A stretch of DNA of 64,000 nt from Bradyrhizobium canariense (GTDB lineage: Bacteria; Pseudomonadota; Alphaproteobacteria; Rhizobiales; Xanthobacteraceae), in the NCBI RefSeq assembly GCF_019402665.1, contig NZ_VSST01000020.1, positions 248,001 to 312,000 of the forward strand, given 5' to 3'. Numbering within the stretch: position 1 is the first letter of the stretch; each line of letters starts with the position of its first letter. Positions 9,792 through 18,878 of the stretch are shown in pieces. The position numbers and the translations under genes are program-made. The notes beneath the pieces were generated by a model. That model was not told the origin of the DNA, made no database searches, and was given only the letters and a program-made list of their open reading frames with translations.

Positions 9792-11549
9792 GTGTCGGTC
9801 GCTCAACGCAGACGTATCTCGACGCTGGTGATGAACCGCTTCGCGCGGAACATGCTCGCGCGCGCGAGCGGCGGTTCCGTCGCCCTGTCGCGGGTCTGGC
9901 CCGGCCGCGCCGACCGGTTGATCATCGCGCCGCATGATCTGCGTACCGCAGACGCGACCCGCGCCGCCGAGATCTATGCCGGCCGCTTCGTCTTCGCCGG
10001 CAAGATCGTCAACTGCCACGGTCGATCGATCTTCGATCTCGAGCCGCCCTCGGAGGATTGGGAGGTCGCGCTGCTCGGCTTCGGCTGGCTGCGCCATTTG
10101 CGCGCCGCCGACACCGCGCTGACGCGCGCGAATGCGCGCTCGCTGATCGAAGACTGGATCGCCAACCCTGCCAGCAAGCGCCGTCCCGTCGCGCGACGCG
10201 CCGACGTGCTGGCGCGGCGCGTGATCTCCCTGCTGTCGCAGGCACCGCTGGTGCTGAACGATACCGACAACAAATTCTACCGCCGTTATCTGCGCGCGCT
10301 GGCGCGCGAAATCCGCTTGCTGCGCTACACCATGGTCAACATCCCCGACGGAGTGCCGAAGCTCCAGGTGCTGATCGCGCTGTGCTATGCGGCGCTGTGC
10401 CTCGCCAACCAGGCAAGTCACATCCGCAGCACCTCGAAAAAGCTCTCGGATGAATTGCAGCGGCAGATCCTGCCCGACGGCGGCCATGTCTCGCGCAACC
10501 CGGGCGCGCTGATCGAGCTGTTGATCGACCTGTTGCCGCTGCGGCAGACCTTTGCCGCGCGCAATATCGCGCCGCCGCCCGCGCTGCTCAACGCGATCGA
10601 CCGCATGATGCCGATGCTGCGCTTCTTCCGCCACGGCGACGGCAATTTCGCGCTGTTCAACGGCATGAGCGCGACGCCCTCGGACCTGCTCGCGACGCTG
10701 CTTGCCTATGACGACACCCACGGCGCGCCGATGTCGAACATGCCGCACACCGGTTTCCAGCGCCTCGATGCGGGCCAGACCACTTTGATCATCGACACCG
10801 GCCCGCCGCCGGCAGCCAGCGTCAGCCACGACGCCCATGCCGGCTGCCTGTCGTTCGAACTGTCCTCCGGCATCAGCCGCATCGTCACCAATTGCGGCAT
10901 GCCGGCCACGGGCCGCGACAATTGGCGGCCGTTCGCACGCGGCACGGCGGCGCATTCGACGCTGACCTATCACGACACCTCGTCATGCCAGTTCGTGGAG
11001 ATGTCGGCGATGAAGCGGCTCTTGCACGGTGCTCCGGTTACCAGCGGCCCCGTCGAGGTCGAGAGCTATCGCGAAATCGTGCAGAACGGCACGCTGCTCA
11101 CGACGTCGCATGACGGTTACCTGACAAAATTCGGCGCGATCCACCGCCGCGTGCTGATGATCGCCAATGACGGCGCGCGCATCGACGGCGAGGACACGCT
11201 GTCGCCGCCGCAAGGCGGACGATTCAAGGGTCCGGATGCCGATTTCGCGCTGCGATTCCATCTGCACCCGGCGGTGAAGGCGAGCCGGCTGTCCGATGCC
11301 CGCGGCGTCATGCTGGTGCTACCGAACCGCGACGTCTGGACCTTCGAGGCGCTCGACGACAAGGTGGAGCTGGAGGACAGCGTATCCCTGGCCGGCAATG
11401 ACGGCCCGCGCCGCACCGCGCAGATCGTGATCCGCCAGGATGCGCGGCAGGCGCCCTCGATCCGCTGGAGTTTTGTCCGCTCCAGCGCCTCGCCGGCAGT
11501 CACGAATGCCCGCAGAAATGCGCGGCGGGAGCCGGAACTTCCGCTGTAG
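9792..11549 (+). CDS. Heparinase II/III family protein
   Basis: A 585-residue protein of the heparinase II/III-like family found next to purH in many Rhizobiales. The N-terminal half is helical and typical of the alpha-toroid of polysaccharide lyases. The C-terminal half holds the Heparinase_II_III beta domain, with the recognisable stretch NCGMPATGRDNWRPFARG followed by TAAHSTLTYHDT, where the asparagine, arginine and histidine are conserved. No signal peptide is obvious, which is odd for a lyase. The start is a GTG at 9792 preceded by an AAGG; an ATG at 9831 would shorten it by 13 residues. The substrate is unknown. Confidence 0.8.
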   Translation: MSVAQRRRISTLVMNRFARNMLARASGGSVALSRVWPGRADRLIIAPHDLRTADATRAAEIYAGRFVFAGKIVNCHGRSIFDLEPPSEDWEVALLGFGWLRHLRAADTALTRANARSLIEDWIANPASKRRPVARRADVLARRVISLLSQAPLVLNDTDNKFYRRYLRALAREIRLLRYTMVNIPDGVPKLQVLIALCYAALCLANQASHIRSTSKKLSDELQRQILPDGGHVSRNPGALIELLIDLLPLRQTFAARNIAPPPALLNAIDRMMPMLRFFRHGDGNFALFNGMSATPSDLLATLLAYDDTHGAPMSNMPHTGFQRLDAGQTTLIIDTGPPPAASVSHDAHAGCLSFELSSGISRIVTNCGMPATGRDNWRPFARGTAAHSTLTYHDTSSCQFVEMSAMKRLLHGAPVTSGPVEVESYREIVQNGTLLTTSHDGYLTKFGAIHRRVLMIANDGARIDGEDTLSPPQGGRFKGPDADFALRFHLHPAVKASRLSDARGVMLVLPNRDVWTFEALDDKVELEDSVSLAGNDGPRRTAQIVIRQDARQAPSIRWSFVRSSASPAVTNARRNARREPELPL

Positions 11550-11609
11550 ACGCATGTGATTCGGCCCGATCTGAACGTTGTGAAAGCGATCGAAAACTGC
11601 TATCGAGCC

Positions 11610-11685
11610 CTCGCTCGCGCGACTGGCGACCTTGGATGGAGCACCATCGGGAAGCGCGGGACTGAGAAGCCGCGCGCCTGGGCAT
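11610..11685 (+). promoter_or_regulatory. ZTP (ZMP) riboswitch, pfl motif, upstream of purH
   Basis: The leader between the heparinase gene and purH contains the hallmarks of the pfl RNA: a 5' GCGACTGGCGA block at about 11619-11629, an internal hairpin with GGATGGAGCACCATCGGGAA at about 11633-11652, and the 3' pseudoknot strand CCGCGCGCCTGGGCA at about 11670-11684. The aptamer ends about 30 bases before the purH ATG. This family binds ZTP/ZMP, the AICAR intermediate that PurH consumes, and turns on purine and folate genes when one-carbon supply is short. I see no U-tract terminator after it, so control of translation is the likelier mode. Confidence 0.85.
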
Positions 11686-11715
11686 AGACACTCCTTCAGA
11701 CAGAGGATCTTGCTC

Positions 11716-13308
11716 ATGACTGACCATCCCCGCCGCGTCACCCGCGCCCTTCTCTCCGTTTCCGACAAGACCGGCCTGATCGAATTCGCAAAGGCGCTTG
11801 CCGCGCACGATGTCGAACTGGTCTCGACCGGCGGCACCGCGAGGGCGATCGCCGCGGCCGGCCTTGAGGTGAAGGACGTTTCCGAGCTGACCGGCTTCCC
11901 CGAGATGATGGATGGCCGCGTCAAGACGCTGCATCCGAAGGTGCATGGCGGCCTGCTCGCGATCCGCGACAACAAGGACCATGCGGATGCGATGACGGCG
12001 CATGGCATCGCGCCGATCGATCTCCTCGTCGTCAATCTCTATCCGTTCGAGGCGACCGTCGACAAAGGCGCGGGCTTCGAGGATTGCATCGAGAACATCG
12101 ATATCGGCGGCCCCGCGATGATCCGCGCCGCCGCGAAGAACCATGACGACGTCGCCGTCGTGGTCGAGGCGCAGGACTACCAGGCCGTTCTCGACGAGCT
12201 CGCCGCCAACAAAGGCGCAACCACGCTGAAGTTGCGCCGGCGCCTTGCTGCCAAGGCGTACGCGCGCACTGCTGCATATGACGCCGCGATCTCGAACTGG
12301 TTCAACCGCCAGCTCGAGATCGACGCGCCCGATTTCCGTGCCTTCGGCGGCCGGCTGATCCAGTCGCTGCGTTATGGCGAGAATCCGCACCAGACTGCGG
12401 CGTTCTATGCGACCCCCGACAAGCGGCCGGGCGTCTCGACCGCGCGGCAGCTCCAGGGCAAGGAGCTCTCGTACAACAACATCAACGACACCGATGCGGC
12501 CTATGAATGCATCGGCGAGTTCGACGCCAAGCGCACCGCGGCCTGCGTCATCGTCAAGCATGCCAATCCCTGCGGCGTCGCGGAGGGCTCCGACCTCGTC
12601 AGCGCCTACCGCAAGGCGCTGGCCTGCGATTCCACCTCGGCCTTCGGCGGCATCATCGCGATGAACCGCGCACTCGATGCCGACACCGCGCGCGAGATCA
12701 CGAAAATCTTCACCGAGGTGATCATCGCGCCCGACGCAAGCGAGGAAGCGATCGCCATCATCGGCGCGCGCAAGAACCTTCGGCTTCTGCTCGCCGGCAG
12801 CCTGCCCGATCCGCGCGCGTCCGGCCTCACCGCCAAGACGGTGGCGGGCGGTCTCCTCGTGCAGAGTCGCGACAACGCCGTGGTCGACGACATGACCTTC
12901 AAGGTTGTCACGAAGCGCGCGCCCACTGATGCCGAGATGCGCGACCTGAAGTTTGCTTTCCGTGTCGCAAAACACGTCAAGTCCAACACCATCATCTACG
13001 CCAAGGATCTCGCCACCGTCGGCATCGGTGCCGGCCAGATGAGCCGGGTCGATTCAGCGCGGATCGCGGCACGCAAGGCCCAGGATGCGGCCGCCGAGCT
13101 GAAGCTCGCCGAGCCGCTCACCAAGGGCTCGGTGGTGGCGTCGGATGCGTTCTTCCCGTTCGCCGACGGCATGCTGGCCTGCATCGAAGCCGGCGCCACC
13201 GCCGTGGTGCAGCCCGGCGGCTCCATGCGCGACGACGAGGTCATCAAGGCTGCCGACGAGCATGGCATCGCCATGGTGTTCACGGGCACGCGCCACTTCA
13301 GGCATTGA
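11716..13308 (+). CDS. purH: Bifunctional AICAR transformylase / IMP cyclohydrolase
   Basis: The last two steps of purine synthesis: formylation of AICAR with 10-formyl-THF, then ring closure to IMP. The protein has 530 residues, as expected. The N-terminal IMP cyclohydrolase domain (1-~200) has [19 protein letters not shown] and [11 protein letters not shown]. The C-terminal transformylase carries [25 protein letters not shown], and the KHANPCG motif whose Lys-His pair is catalytic. The end ([10 protein letters not shown] and the final GTRHFRH) is intact. The ATG at 11716 follows GAGGA. Regulation by the ZTP riboswitch in the leader is likely. Confidence 0.97.
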   Translation: MTDHPRRVTRALLSVSDKTGLIEFAKALAAHDVELVSTGGTARAIAAAGLEVKDVSELTGFPEMMDGRVKTLHPKVHGGLLAIRDNKDHADAMTAHGIAPIDLLVVNLYPFEATVDKGAGFEDCIENIDIGGPAMIRAAAKNHDDVAVVVEAQDYQAVLDELAANKGATTLKLRRRLAAKAYARTAAYDAAISNWFNRQLEIDAPDFRAFGGRLIQSLRYGENPHQTAAFYATPDKRPGVSTARQLQGKELSYNNINDTDAAYECIGEFDAKRTAACVIVKHANPCGVAEGSDLVSAYRKALACDSTSAFGGIIAMNRALDADTAREITKIFTEVIIAPDASEEAIAIIGARKNLRLLLAGSLPDPRASGLTAKTVAGGLLVQSRDNAVVDDMTFKVVTKRAPTDAEMRDLKFAFRVAKHVKSNTIIYAKDLATVGIGAGQMSRVDSARIAARKAQDAAAELKLAEPLTKGSVVASDAFFPFADGMLACIEAGATAVVQPGGSMRDDEVIKAADEHGIAMVFTGTRHFRH

Positions 13309-13318
13309 TTGAATGGCG

Positions 13319-13404
13319 GTAGCCCGGATGGAGCGAAAGCGAAATCCGGGTTCTCGCCTCACGGAGAGACCTTCCCGGATTGCGCTTCGCTCCATCCGGG
13401 CTAC
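13319..13404. repeat. Palindromic repeat, family A (copy 1)
   Basis: A long inverted repeat whose outer arms GTAGCCCGGATGGAGCG and CGCTCCATCCGGGCTAC match perfectly, with inner arms AAATCCGGG and CCCGGATT, and a short unpaired centre. A second copy lies at 49208-49292. It fills the space between the convergent ends of purH and the MFS gene and ends five bases before the MFS stop codon, so it could act as a two-way terminator or a REP-like element. Confidence 0.9.
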
Positions 13405-13408
13405 GAAG

Positions 13409-14794
13409 CTACTCCCGCACCCGCATCAACAGCGCCAGCCCCGCAACGAAGAACACCACCAGCACGGCCATGCCGGCCTTCTGGCTCGCCGTCACCGCGG
13501 TGATCACGCCGATCAGCAGCGGGCCGATGAAGGACGTCACTTTCCCAGTCAGCGCGAACAGACCGAAATATTGCGCGATGCGGTCCTTCGGTGCGAGACG
13601 GATCAGGAGCGTGCGCGAGGCCGCTTGCAGCGGACCGCCGGCTGCACCGATCAGGCAGCCCAGCACCAGATAAGCGCGCTCTGACGCAGCGGCGAACAAT
13701 GCACCGCCGGGCGTGGGCGGCGCGACCTTGATGAAGAAGATCGAATCCTTGTCGACCAGCAGGATTGCCGCCAGCGCCAGCAGCAGGATCAGCATGCTGC
13801 CGGCGATCACGCGCTTCGGCCCGAAGCGATCGTCCAGCTTGCCGCCAAACCACGCGCCAAACGCGCCGGCGATCGCGAGCATGATGCCGAAGGTGCCGAT
13901 CTGGATCGTGTGCCAGCCGAACGTGCCGGCAGCATAGATGCCGCCGAAGGCATTTAGCGACACCAGACCGTCGGTGTAGATCATGTTGGCGAGCAGAAAC
14001 GCCGCAAGCGATTTCTGCTGCGGCAGACCTTTGATCGATTGCTTCAGCTCCGACAAGCCTTCGTGCAGCGCCTCGCGCACCGGGCGCTTCGCCGGATAGT
14101 CCGGCGTGAACAGGAACATCGGCGTCACGAAAATGATGAACCAAAGCCCGGTCAACGGTCCGGCGGCGCGGTCGCCTTGATGGCTGACGGGATCGAGCCC
14201 GAACAGAGGCGTGAGACCGAGCAGCGTGCGACCGGTCTCGGGATTCGCGGCGAGCAGGCCGAGCACGATGATCAGGCTGACGATGCCGCCGACATAGCCC
14301 GTCGCCCAGCCGGTGCCGGAAAGCCGGCCGATGCGCTCCGGCGGCACCAGCGTCGGCATCATCGCATTGTTGAAGAGGGTGGCGAATTCCGCGCCGACGC
14401 TGGCGAGCGCGACCGCGGTGAGCAGCGGCGGAATGATCGAGGGATCGCCGGGCTTCCCGATCCACAGCGTGCAGGATGCCAGCACCAGCACTGCGCCAAA
14501 TCCCGCGATCCATGGCTTCCTCCGGCCTGAAGCATCGGCGATAGCCCCCAACACCGGCGACATCAGCGCGATCGCAAGGCCGGCGGCAGCCATCGCAAAG
14601 CCCCACAGCGATTGGCCGGCGGCGGGATTCGGCGCAATGGCAGTGGCGAAATAGGGCGCGAACACGAAGGTCGTGATCAGCGTGAAATAAGGCTGCGCAG
14701 CCCAGTCGAAGAAGATCCAGCTGAGGACGGCGCTGCGCGGCGGATAGGTCCGCTGCGCGCCGGCGATGCGCGCATCCGGGGCGATCGTCGTCAC
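13409..14794 (-). CDS. MFS transporter, UMF1 family
   Basis: A 461-residue polytopic protein with about 12 hydrophobic segments. The N-terminus (SWIFFDWAAQPYFTLITTFVF) and the loop AIADASGRRKPWI are typical of the UMF1 branch of the major facilitator superfamily, related to yeast Atg22. The C-terminal half has the second MFS loop (GKLDDRFGPKRV). I chose the GTG at 14794, preceded by GAGGA 8 bases away; the open frame continues upstream but the sequence there runs antisense to the ggt gene and is not protein-like. It is divergent from ggt with a 99-base spacer. The substrate is unknown. Confidence 0.8.
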   Translation of the reverse strand: MTTIAPDARIAGAQRTYPPRSAVLSWIFFDWAAQPYFTLITTFVFAPYFATAIAPNPAAGQSLWGFAMAAAGLAIALMSPVLGAIADASGRRKPWIAGFGAVLVLASCTLWIGKPGDPSIIPPLLTAVALASVGAEFATLFNNAMMPTLVPPERIGRLSGTGWATGYVGGIVSLIIVLGLLAANPETGRTLLGLTPLFGLDPVSHQGDRAAGPLTGLWFIIFVTPMFLFTPDYPAKRPVREALHEGLSELKQSIKGLPQQKSLAAFLLANMIYTDGLVSLNAFGGIYAAGTFGWHTIQIGTFGIMLAIAGAFGAWFGGKLDDRFGPKRVIAGSMLILLLALAAILLVDKDSIFFIKVAPPTPGGALFAAASERAYLVLGCLIGAAGGPLQAASRTLLIRLAPKDRIAQYFGLFALTGKVTSFIGPLLIGVITAVTASQKAGMAVLVVFFVAGLALLMRVRE

Positions 14795-14893
14795 TCCATA
14801 ATCCTCATCACGAACAGTTTTGCCTCTGTCTGGGCAAACCGTATAGCATTGCAGCGCTGCATGTGAACTGCCCATGGCCTTTGCGGAAGTTTG

Positions 14894-16645
14894 ATGATGT
14901 CGTCTTTTTCGACACGGCGGACATTTTTCGCCTTCCTTGCCACTCTGGCGTTCGGACTTCCGGCCGCGACAGCGCAGGATGCGCGGCGGGCCTATGTACC
15001 GCCCGCGCTCGACACGGTGCATGCCGTTCCCGCTGAGCACGGCATGGTGGTGGCGCAGGAGAAAATCTCTGCGCTGGTCGGCGCCGACATCCTGCGGCGC
15101 GGCGGCAATGCCGTCGACGCCGCGGTCGCGACCGGCTTTGCGATGGCCGTGACCTATCCACGCGCCGGCAATATCGGCGGCGGCGGCTTCATGGTGATTC
15201 ATTCCACTGAGCGCAACGAAGACATCACGATCGATTATCGCGAGACCGCGCCGGCTGCGACCACGCCCCAGATCTTCCTCGGTGCCGACGGCAAGCCCGA
15301 TGCGGCGAAGTCGCGGGATTCCGCGCTCGGCGTCGGCGTGCCCGGCACTGTTGCGGGTCTTGCGCTGGCGCTGGAAAAATATGGCTCGGGCCGGTTCACG
15401 CTGGCGCAACTGCTCGAGCCCGCAATCGCGCTCGCCCGCGATGGCTTCCTCGTCGGCGACGACATCGCCGACACGCTGCCGGGCTGGCACAAGCGGCTGG
15501 TGCGCTGGCCCTCCTCGGCCAGGATCTTCTCGCGGCCCGATGGCACGCCACTCAGTGAAGGCGACCGGCTGGTGCAGAGCGACCTCGCCGAAACGCTGTC
15601 GGCTGTCGCCGCACAGGGCCCGCGCGGTTTCTATGAGGGGCCGGTCGCGGAGAAACTCGCCAAGGCCGTGGCCGACGCGGGCGGCATCATGACGCCGGCC
15701 GATTTGAAATCCTATCAGGCGGTGATCCGCGCCCCGGTGCGCGGCACCTATCGCGGCTATGACATCGTGTCGATGCCCTTGCCGTCGTCGGGCGGCGTGG
15801 TGCTGGTGGAGACGCTTAATATCCTCGAAGGTTTTCAGCTCGCCGATCTTAAACAGGGATCGCCGGCTTCGCTGCATCTGCTGATCGAGGCCATGAAGCG
15901 CGCTTATGCGGACCGGGCGCGCTATCTCGGCGATCCCGCCTTCGTCAACGCACCGATCGGGACGCTCACCGCCAAAGATTACGCCGCTAAACTGCGGGCA
16001 ACCATCTCCGCCGATCGCGCCACGCCGTCGAAACAGCTCGTTTCCACCGCGACCTCACCGCACGAGGGCAGCAACACCACGCATTTTTCCGTCGTCAACG
16101 GCAGCGGCAACGCAGTCAGCAACACTTATACGCTGAACTTCAGTTACGGCGTCGGCCTCGTCGCCGACGGCACCGGCGTGCTGCTCAACAACGAGCTTGA
16201 CGATTTCACAGCGGCGGTTGGCGCTTCCAATGCCTACGGCCTTGTCGGCTACGAGGCCAATTTGCCCGGGCCGGGCAAGCGGCCGCTGTCCTCGATGTCG
16301 CCGACCATCGTCCTGAAGGACGGCAAGCCGGTTCTGGTGACGGGCTCGCCCGGCGGCAGCCGCATCATCTCGACCGTGCTCCAGGTGATCGTCAACGTGC
16401 TCGATTACAAGATGGACGTGGCGGCCGCCGTGGCCGCACCGCGGCTGCACCACCAATGGCTGCCCGACGAGGTCCGGATCGAGAGCGGCTTTTCCGACAA
16501 TGTGCTGCTCGAGCTGAAGGCGATGGATCATCTCATCGTCACGCCGATGGGGCAGACATCGGCGAATTCGATTGCGGTGACCGCCAACGGTCCGCTCGGC
16601 GCGCCCGATCCGCGTAGCCGGGGTGCGGAAGCAGCGGGGCAGTAA
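14894..16645 (+). CDS. ggt: Gamma-glutamyltransferase
   Basis: A periplasmic enzyme that cleaves glutathione and other gamma-glutamyl compounds and matures by self-cleavage. It has 583 residues. A signal peptide covers about 1-28 (twin Met, Arg pair, hydrophobic core, cut near TAQD). The large subunit has ANIGGGGFMV-type sequence (GNIGGGGFMVI) and DYRETAP. The autocatalytic site is NTTHFSV with the nucleophile Thr at about residue 395, followed by the small subunit with SSMSPTIVLKDG and GSPGGSRII. All key residues appear intact. A downstream MFS transporter on the same strand, 111 bases away, could move a product, but no firm link is visible. Confidence 0.95.
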   Translation: MMSSFSTRRTFFAFLATLAFGLPAATAQDARRAYVPPALDTVHAVPAEHGMVVAQEKISALVGADILRRGGNAVDAAVATGFAMAVTYPRAGNIGGGGFMVIHSTERNEDITIDYRETAPAATTPQIFLGADGKPDAAKSRDSALGVGVPGTVAGLALALEKYGSGRFTLAQLLEPAIALARDGFLVGDDIADTLPGWHKRLVRWPSSARIFSRPDGTPLSEGDRLVQSDLAETLSAVAAQGPRGFYEGPVAEKLAKAVADAGGIMTPADLKSYQAVIRAPVRGTYRGYDIVSMPLPSSGGVVLVETLNILEGFQLADLKQGSPASLHLLIEAMKRAYADRARYLGDPAFVNAPIGTLTAKDYAAKLRATISADRATPSKQLVSTATSPHEGSNTTHFSVVNGSGNAVSNTYTLNFSYGVGLVADGTGVLLNNELDDFTAAVGASNAYGLVGYEANLPGPGKRPLSSMSPTIVLKDGKPVLVTGSPGGSRIISTVLQVIVNVLDYKMDVAAAVAAPRLHHQWLPDEVRIESGFSDNVLLELKAMDHLIVTPMGQTSANSIAVTANGPLGAPDPRSRGAEAAGQ

Positions 16646-16756
16646 CCCTGTCGTTGCATGGCGCGAAGGCCGGCGGCCGGCTTGCGCAGGCCGCCGCGCG
16701 TGCTACCACCGCGAGGCCAAAGAGGCCGCAAAAGAAAACACTGTCGGGAAACGCAC

Positions 16757-18052
16757 ATGACCACCGTTGATCCGAACCAGCGCATCGAACGCGCCGAGAT
16801 CGAGGACACCAGCCTTCTTGCTTTCTATCGCGACATGAACGCGCCGGAGCGGCGGACGTTCTGGGCCTGCGCCGCGGGCTGGGCGCTCGACGGCATGGAC
16901 TTCATGATCTATCCGCTGGTGATCGGCACCATCATCGCGCTATGGAAGGTCGATGCGGGATCGGCCGGCCTCGCCGGCACCGTGACGCTGCTGGCTTCCG
17001 CCATCGGCGGCTGGCTCGGCGGCTATCTCTCCGATCATATCGGCCGGGTCAGAACGCTCCAGATCACCATCATCTGGTTCTCGTTCTTCTCGCTGGTCTG
17101 CGCGGTCGTGCAGAATTTCAAACAGCTCCTGATCGCACGCGCGGTGCTGGGCCTCGGCTTCGGCGGAGAGTGGGCGGCGGGCGCCGTGCTGATGGGTGAA
17201 GCGATCCGGCCGCAATATCGCGGGCGAGCGGTCGGCTCGGTGCAGTCGGGCTGGGCCGTCGGCTGGGGCCTCGCGGTGCTGTCGCAGGCGATCCTGTTCT
17301 CGGCTTTGCCGGCGGAGACGGCGTGGCGCTGGATGTTCGTGGTCGGCGCGCTGCCGGCGCTGCTGGTGTTCTACATCCGCCGCTCCGTGACCGAGCCGGA
17401 GATCGCGGCTGAGGCCCGCGCCAAGCAGGCCGCGAGCGGCAATCGCCCGGCGCTCTGGGAAATCTTCTCCGGTCCAATCCTGAAGACCACGATCCTGGCG
17501 TCGCTGATGGCGACAGGCTGCCAGGGCGGCTATTACGCCGTCACCTTCTGGGTGCCGCAGTTCTTGACCAAGGAGCGGCATCTGTCGATCGTCGGCTCGA
17601 CCGGCTATCTCTCGACGCTGATCATCGGCTCCTTCATTGGCTATCTCACCGGCGCCTGGCTCGCCGACCGGATCGGACGGCGCAATCTCTTTCTGACCTT
17701 CTCGATCGGCGCGATGGCGGTGGTGCTGCTTTACACGCAGCTGCCCCTCACCAACGAAATCCTGTGGGTGCTCGGCTTCCCGCTCGGCTTCTTCGCCTCG
17801 GGCTATTTCTCCGGCGTCGGCGCGTTCCTGACCGAGCTTTATCCAACGCGACTGCGCGGCTCGGGCCAAGGGTTCTGCTACAATTTCGGCCGCGGCATCG
17901 GCGCGCTGTTTCCGTTCCTGGTCGGAGCGCTGTCGGCGACGACGTCGCTTGCGAATGCGATCGCGATGTTCGCGGTGGTGGCTTACGCGCTGTTCTTCAT
18001 CGCCGCTTTCGCGCTGCCGGAGACGCGCGGGCGCGTGCTGCACGCGGACTGA
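16757..18052 (+). CDS. MFS transporter, organic acid or aromatic acid:H+ symporter type
   Basis: A 431-residue 12-helix transporter. The first helix contains GWALDGMDFMIY, the acidic signature of the AAHS/sialate branch of the major facilitator superfamily. The 2-3 loop has GYLSDHIGRVRTL and the 8-9 loop WLADRIGRRN. The segment GLGFGGEWAAGAVLMGE in helix 4 and the LYPTRLRGSGQGFCYNFGR block near helix 11 are also usual for this group. The ATG at 16757 follows a GAAAC-rich leader with no strong ribosome binding site. Substrate not predictable; it converges with a GST gene. Confidence 0.88.
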   Translation: MTTVDPNQRIERAEIEDTSLLAFYRDMNAPERRTFWACAAGWALDGMDFMIYPLVIGTIIALWKVDAGSAGLAGTVTLLASAIGGWLGGYLSDHIGRVRTLQITIIWFSFFSLVCAVVQNFKQLLIARAVLGLGFGGEWAAGAVLMGEAIRPQYRGRAVGSVQSGWAVGWGLAVLSQAILFSALPAETAWRWMFVVGALPALLVFYIRRSVTEPEIAAEARAKQAASGNRPALWEIFSGPILKTTILASLMATGCQGGYYAVTFWVPQFLTKERHLSIVGSTGYLSTLIIGSFIGYLTGAWLADRIGRRNLFLTFSIGAMAVVLLYTQLPLTNEILWVLGFPLGFFASGYFSGVGAFLTELYPTRLRGSGQGFCYNFGRGIGALFPFLVGALSATTSLANAIAMFAVVAYALFFIAAFALPETRGRVLHAD

Positions 18053-18062
18053 TGAAGGCCAA

Positions 18063-18728
18063 CTATCGTCCGACCTGATACGGCCCGCCCTTTTCGAGGG
18101 CGCGACTGTATGCCGGCCGCGCATGAATGCGCTCCAGGAACGCCATCGCCTTGGGATGGCCGAGCTCGAGCCCGCCGCGCGCCTGGGCTGCCTCGAGCGG
18201 AAAGCTCATCTGGATGTCGGCGGCGGTGAATTCGTTGCCGGCGAACCACTCGCTCTTGCCGAGCTCGCCTTCCCAATAATCCATGTGCTGCTTGATCTGC
18301 GGATTGACCAATGCGGTGAGCGCCTGGTTCGAGACCTTGCGCACCAGCGGGCGGAGCAACGCCGGCGCGCGCTTCGGCATCAGCGTGAACAGCAGCTTGA
18401 GCAGCAGCGGCTGCATCGCCGAGCCCTCCGCATAGTGCAGCCAATAGGTGAAGCGCAGCCGCTCGGGCGTGTTCGGCGGCGGGACCAGCCGGCCGTTGCC
18501 GTAGGTGGCGATGAGATATTCGATGATCGCGCCGGATTCAGCGATGGTGTTGCCGTTGTCGGTGATGACGGGCGACTTGCCGAGCGGATGGATGGCGCGC
18601 AGCTCCTTCGGCGCGCGCATGTCCGGCTGTCGCTGATAGCGCACGATCTCGTAGGGCACGCCCAACTCCTCGAGCAGCCACAGCACGCGCTGCGATCGGG
18701 AATTGTTGAGGTGATGAACGGTCAGCAT
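18063..18728 (-). CDS. Glutathione S-transferase family protein
   Basis: A cytosolic GST of 221 residues. The N-terminal thioredoxin-like domain has a catalytic-region Ser (HHLNNSRSQRVLWLLEE, from residue 4), the cis-proline segment GKSPVI near residue 52, and the glutathione-binding ESGAIIEYL. The helical C-terminal domain contains the usual SEWFAGNEFTAADI block with its conserved Asp. It lies divergently from DUF2239, and their shared 150-base promoter region has two copies of a palindromic decamer. It might detoxify electrophiles, but the substrate is unknown. Confidence 0.92.
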   Translation of the reverse strand: MLTVHHLNNSRSQRVLWLLEELGVPYEIVRYQRQPDMRAPKELRAIHPLGKSPVITDNGNTIAESGAIIEYLIATYGNGRLVPPPNTPERLRFTYWLHYAEGSAMQPLLLKLLFTLMPKRAPALLRPLVRKVSNQALTALVNPQIKQHMDYWEGELGKSEWFAGNEFTAADIQMSFPLEAAQARGGLELGHPKAMAFLERIHARPAYSRALEKGGPYQVGR

Positions 18729-18819
18729 CGCGTGGTCCCCGGGGCTAGGCATGGTCGATCGGCCGCGCGTTCGTGCCAGCCCGGGAACGCAATGTCGAGC
18801 CATCCGGTCGGATATTTTA

Positions 18820-18856
18820 ACCCGGGTATATTGACCTTTGTAATTCACCCGGGTAT
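18820..18856. promoter_or_regulatory. Twin ACCCGGGTAT sites, probable operator
   Basis: Two identical decamers, ACCCGGGTAT, lie at 18820-18829 and 18847-18856, 27 bases apart start to start. Each contains the palindrome ACCCGGGT and is followed by an AT-rich stretch; the interval contains TTGACC. They sit in the divergent promoter region between the GST gene and the DUF2239 gene, 23 bases before the latter. The exact repetition and placement suggest a regulator-binding site. The regulator is unknown. Confidence 0.6.
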
Positions 18857-18878
18857 TAAAGTCGCCACCGTGATCAAT

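Noticed and set aside
11500..12975. A 491-codon minus-strand frame antisense to purH
   Set aside because: Same cause; purH is complete on the plus strand and the antisense product has no motif.
14795..15877. Upstream extension of the MFS gene by 361 codons
   Set aside because: The extension runs antisense through ggt and has no resemblance to transporters; the GTG at 14794 gives a normal UMF1 protein.
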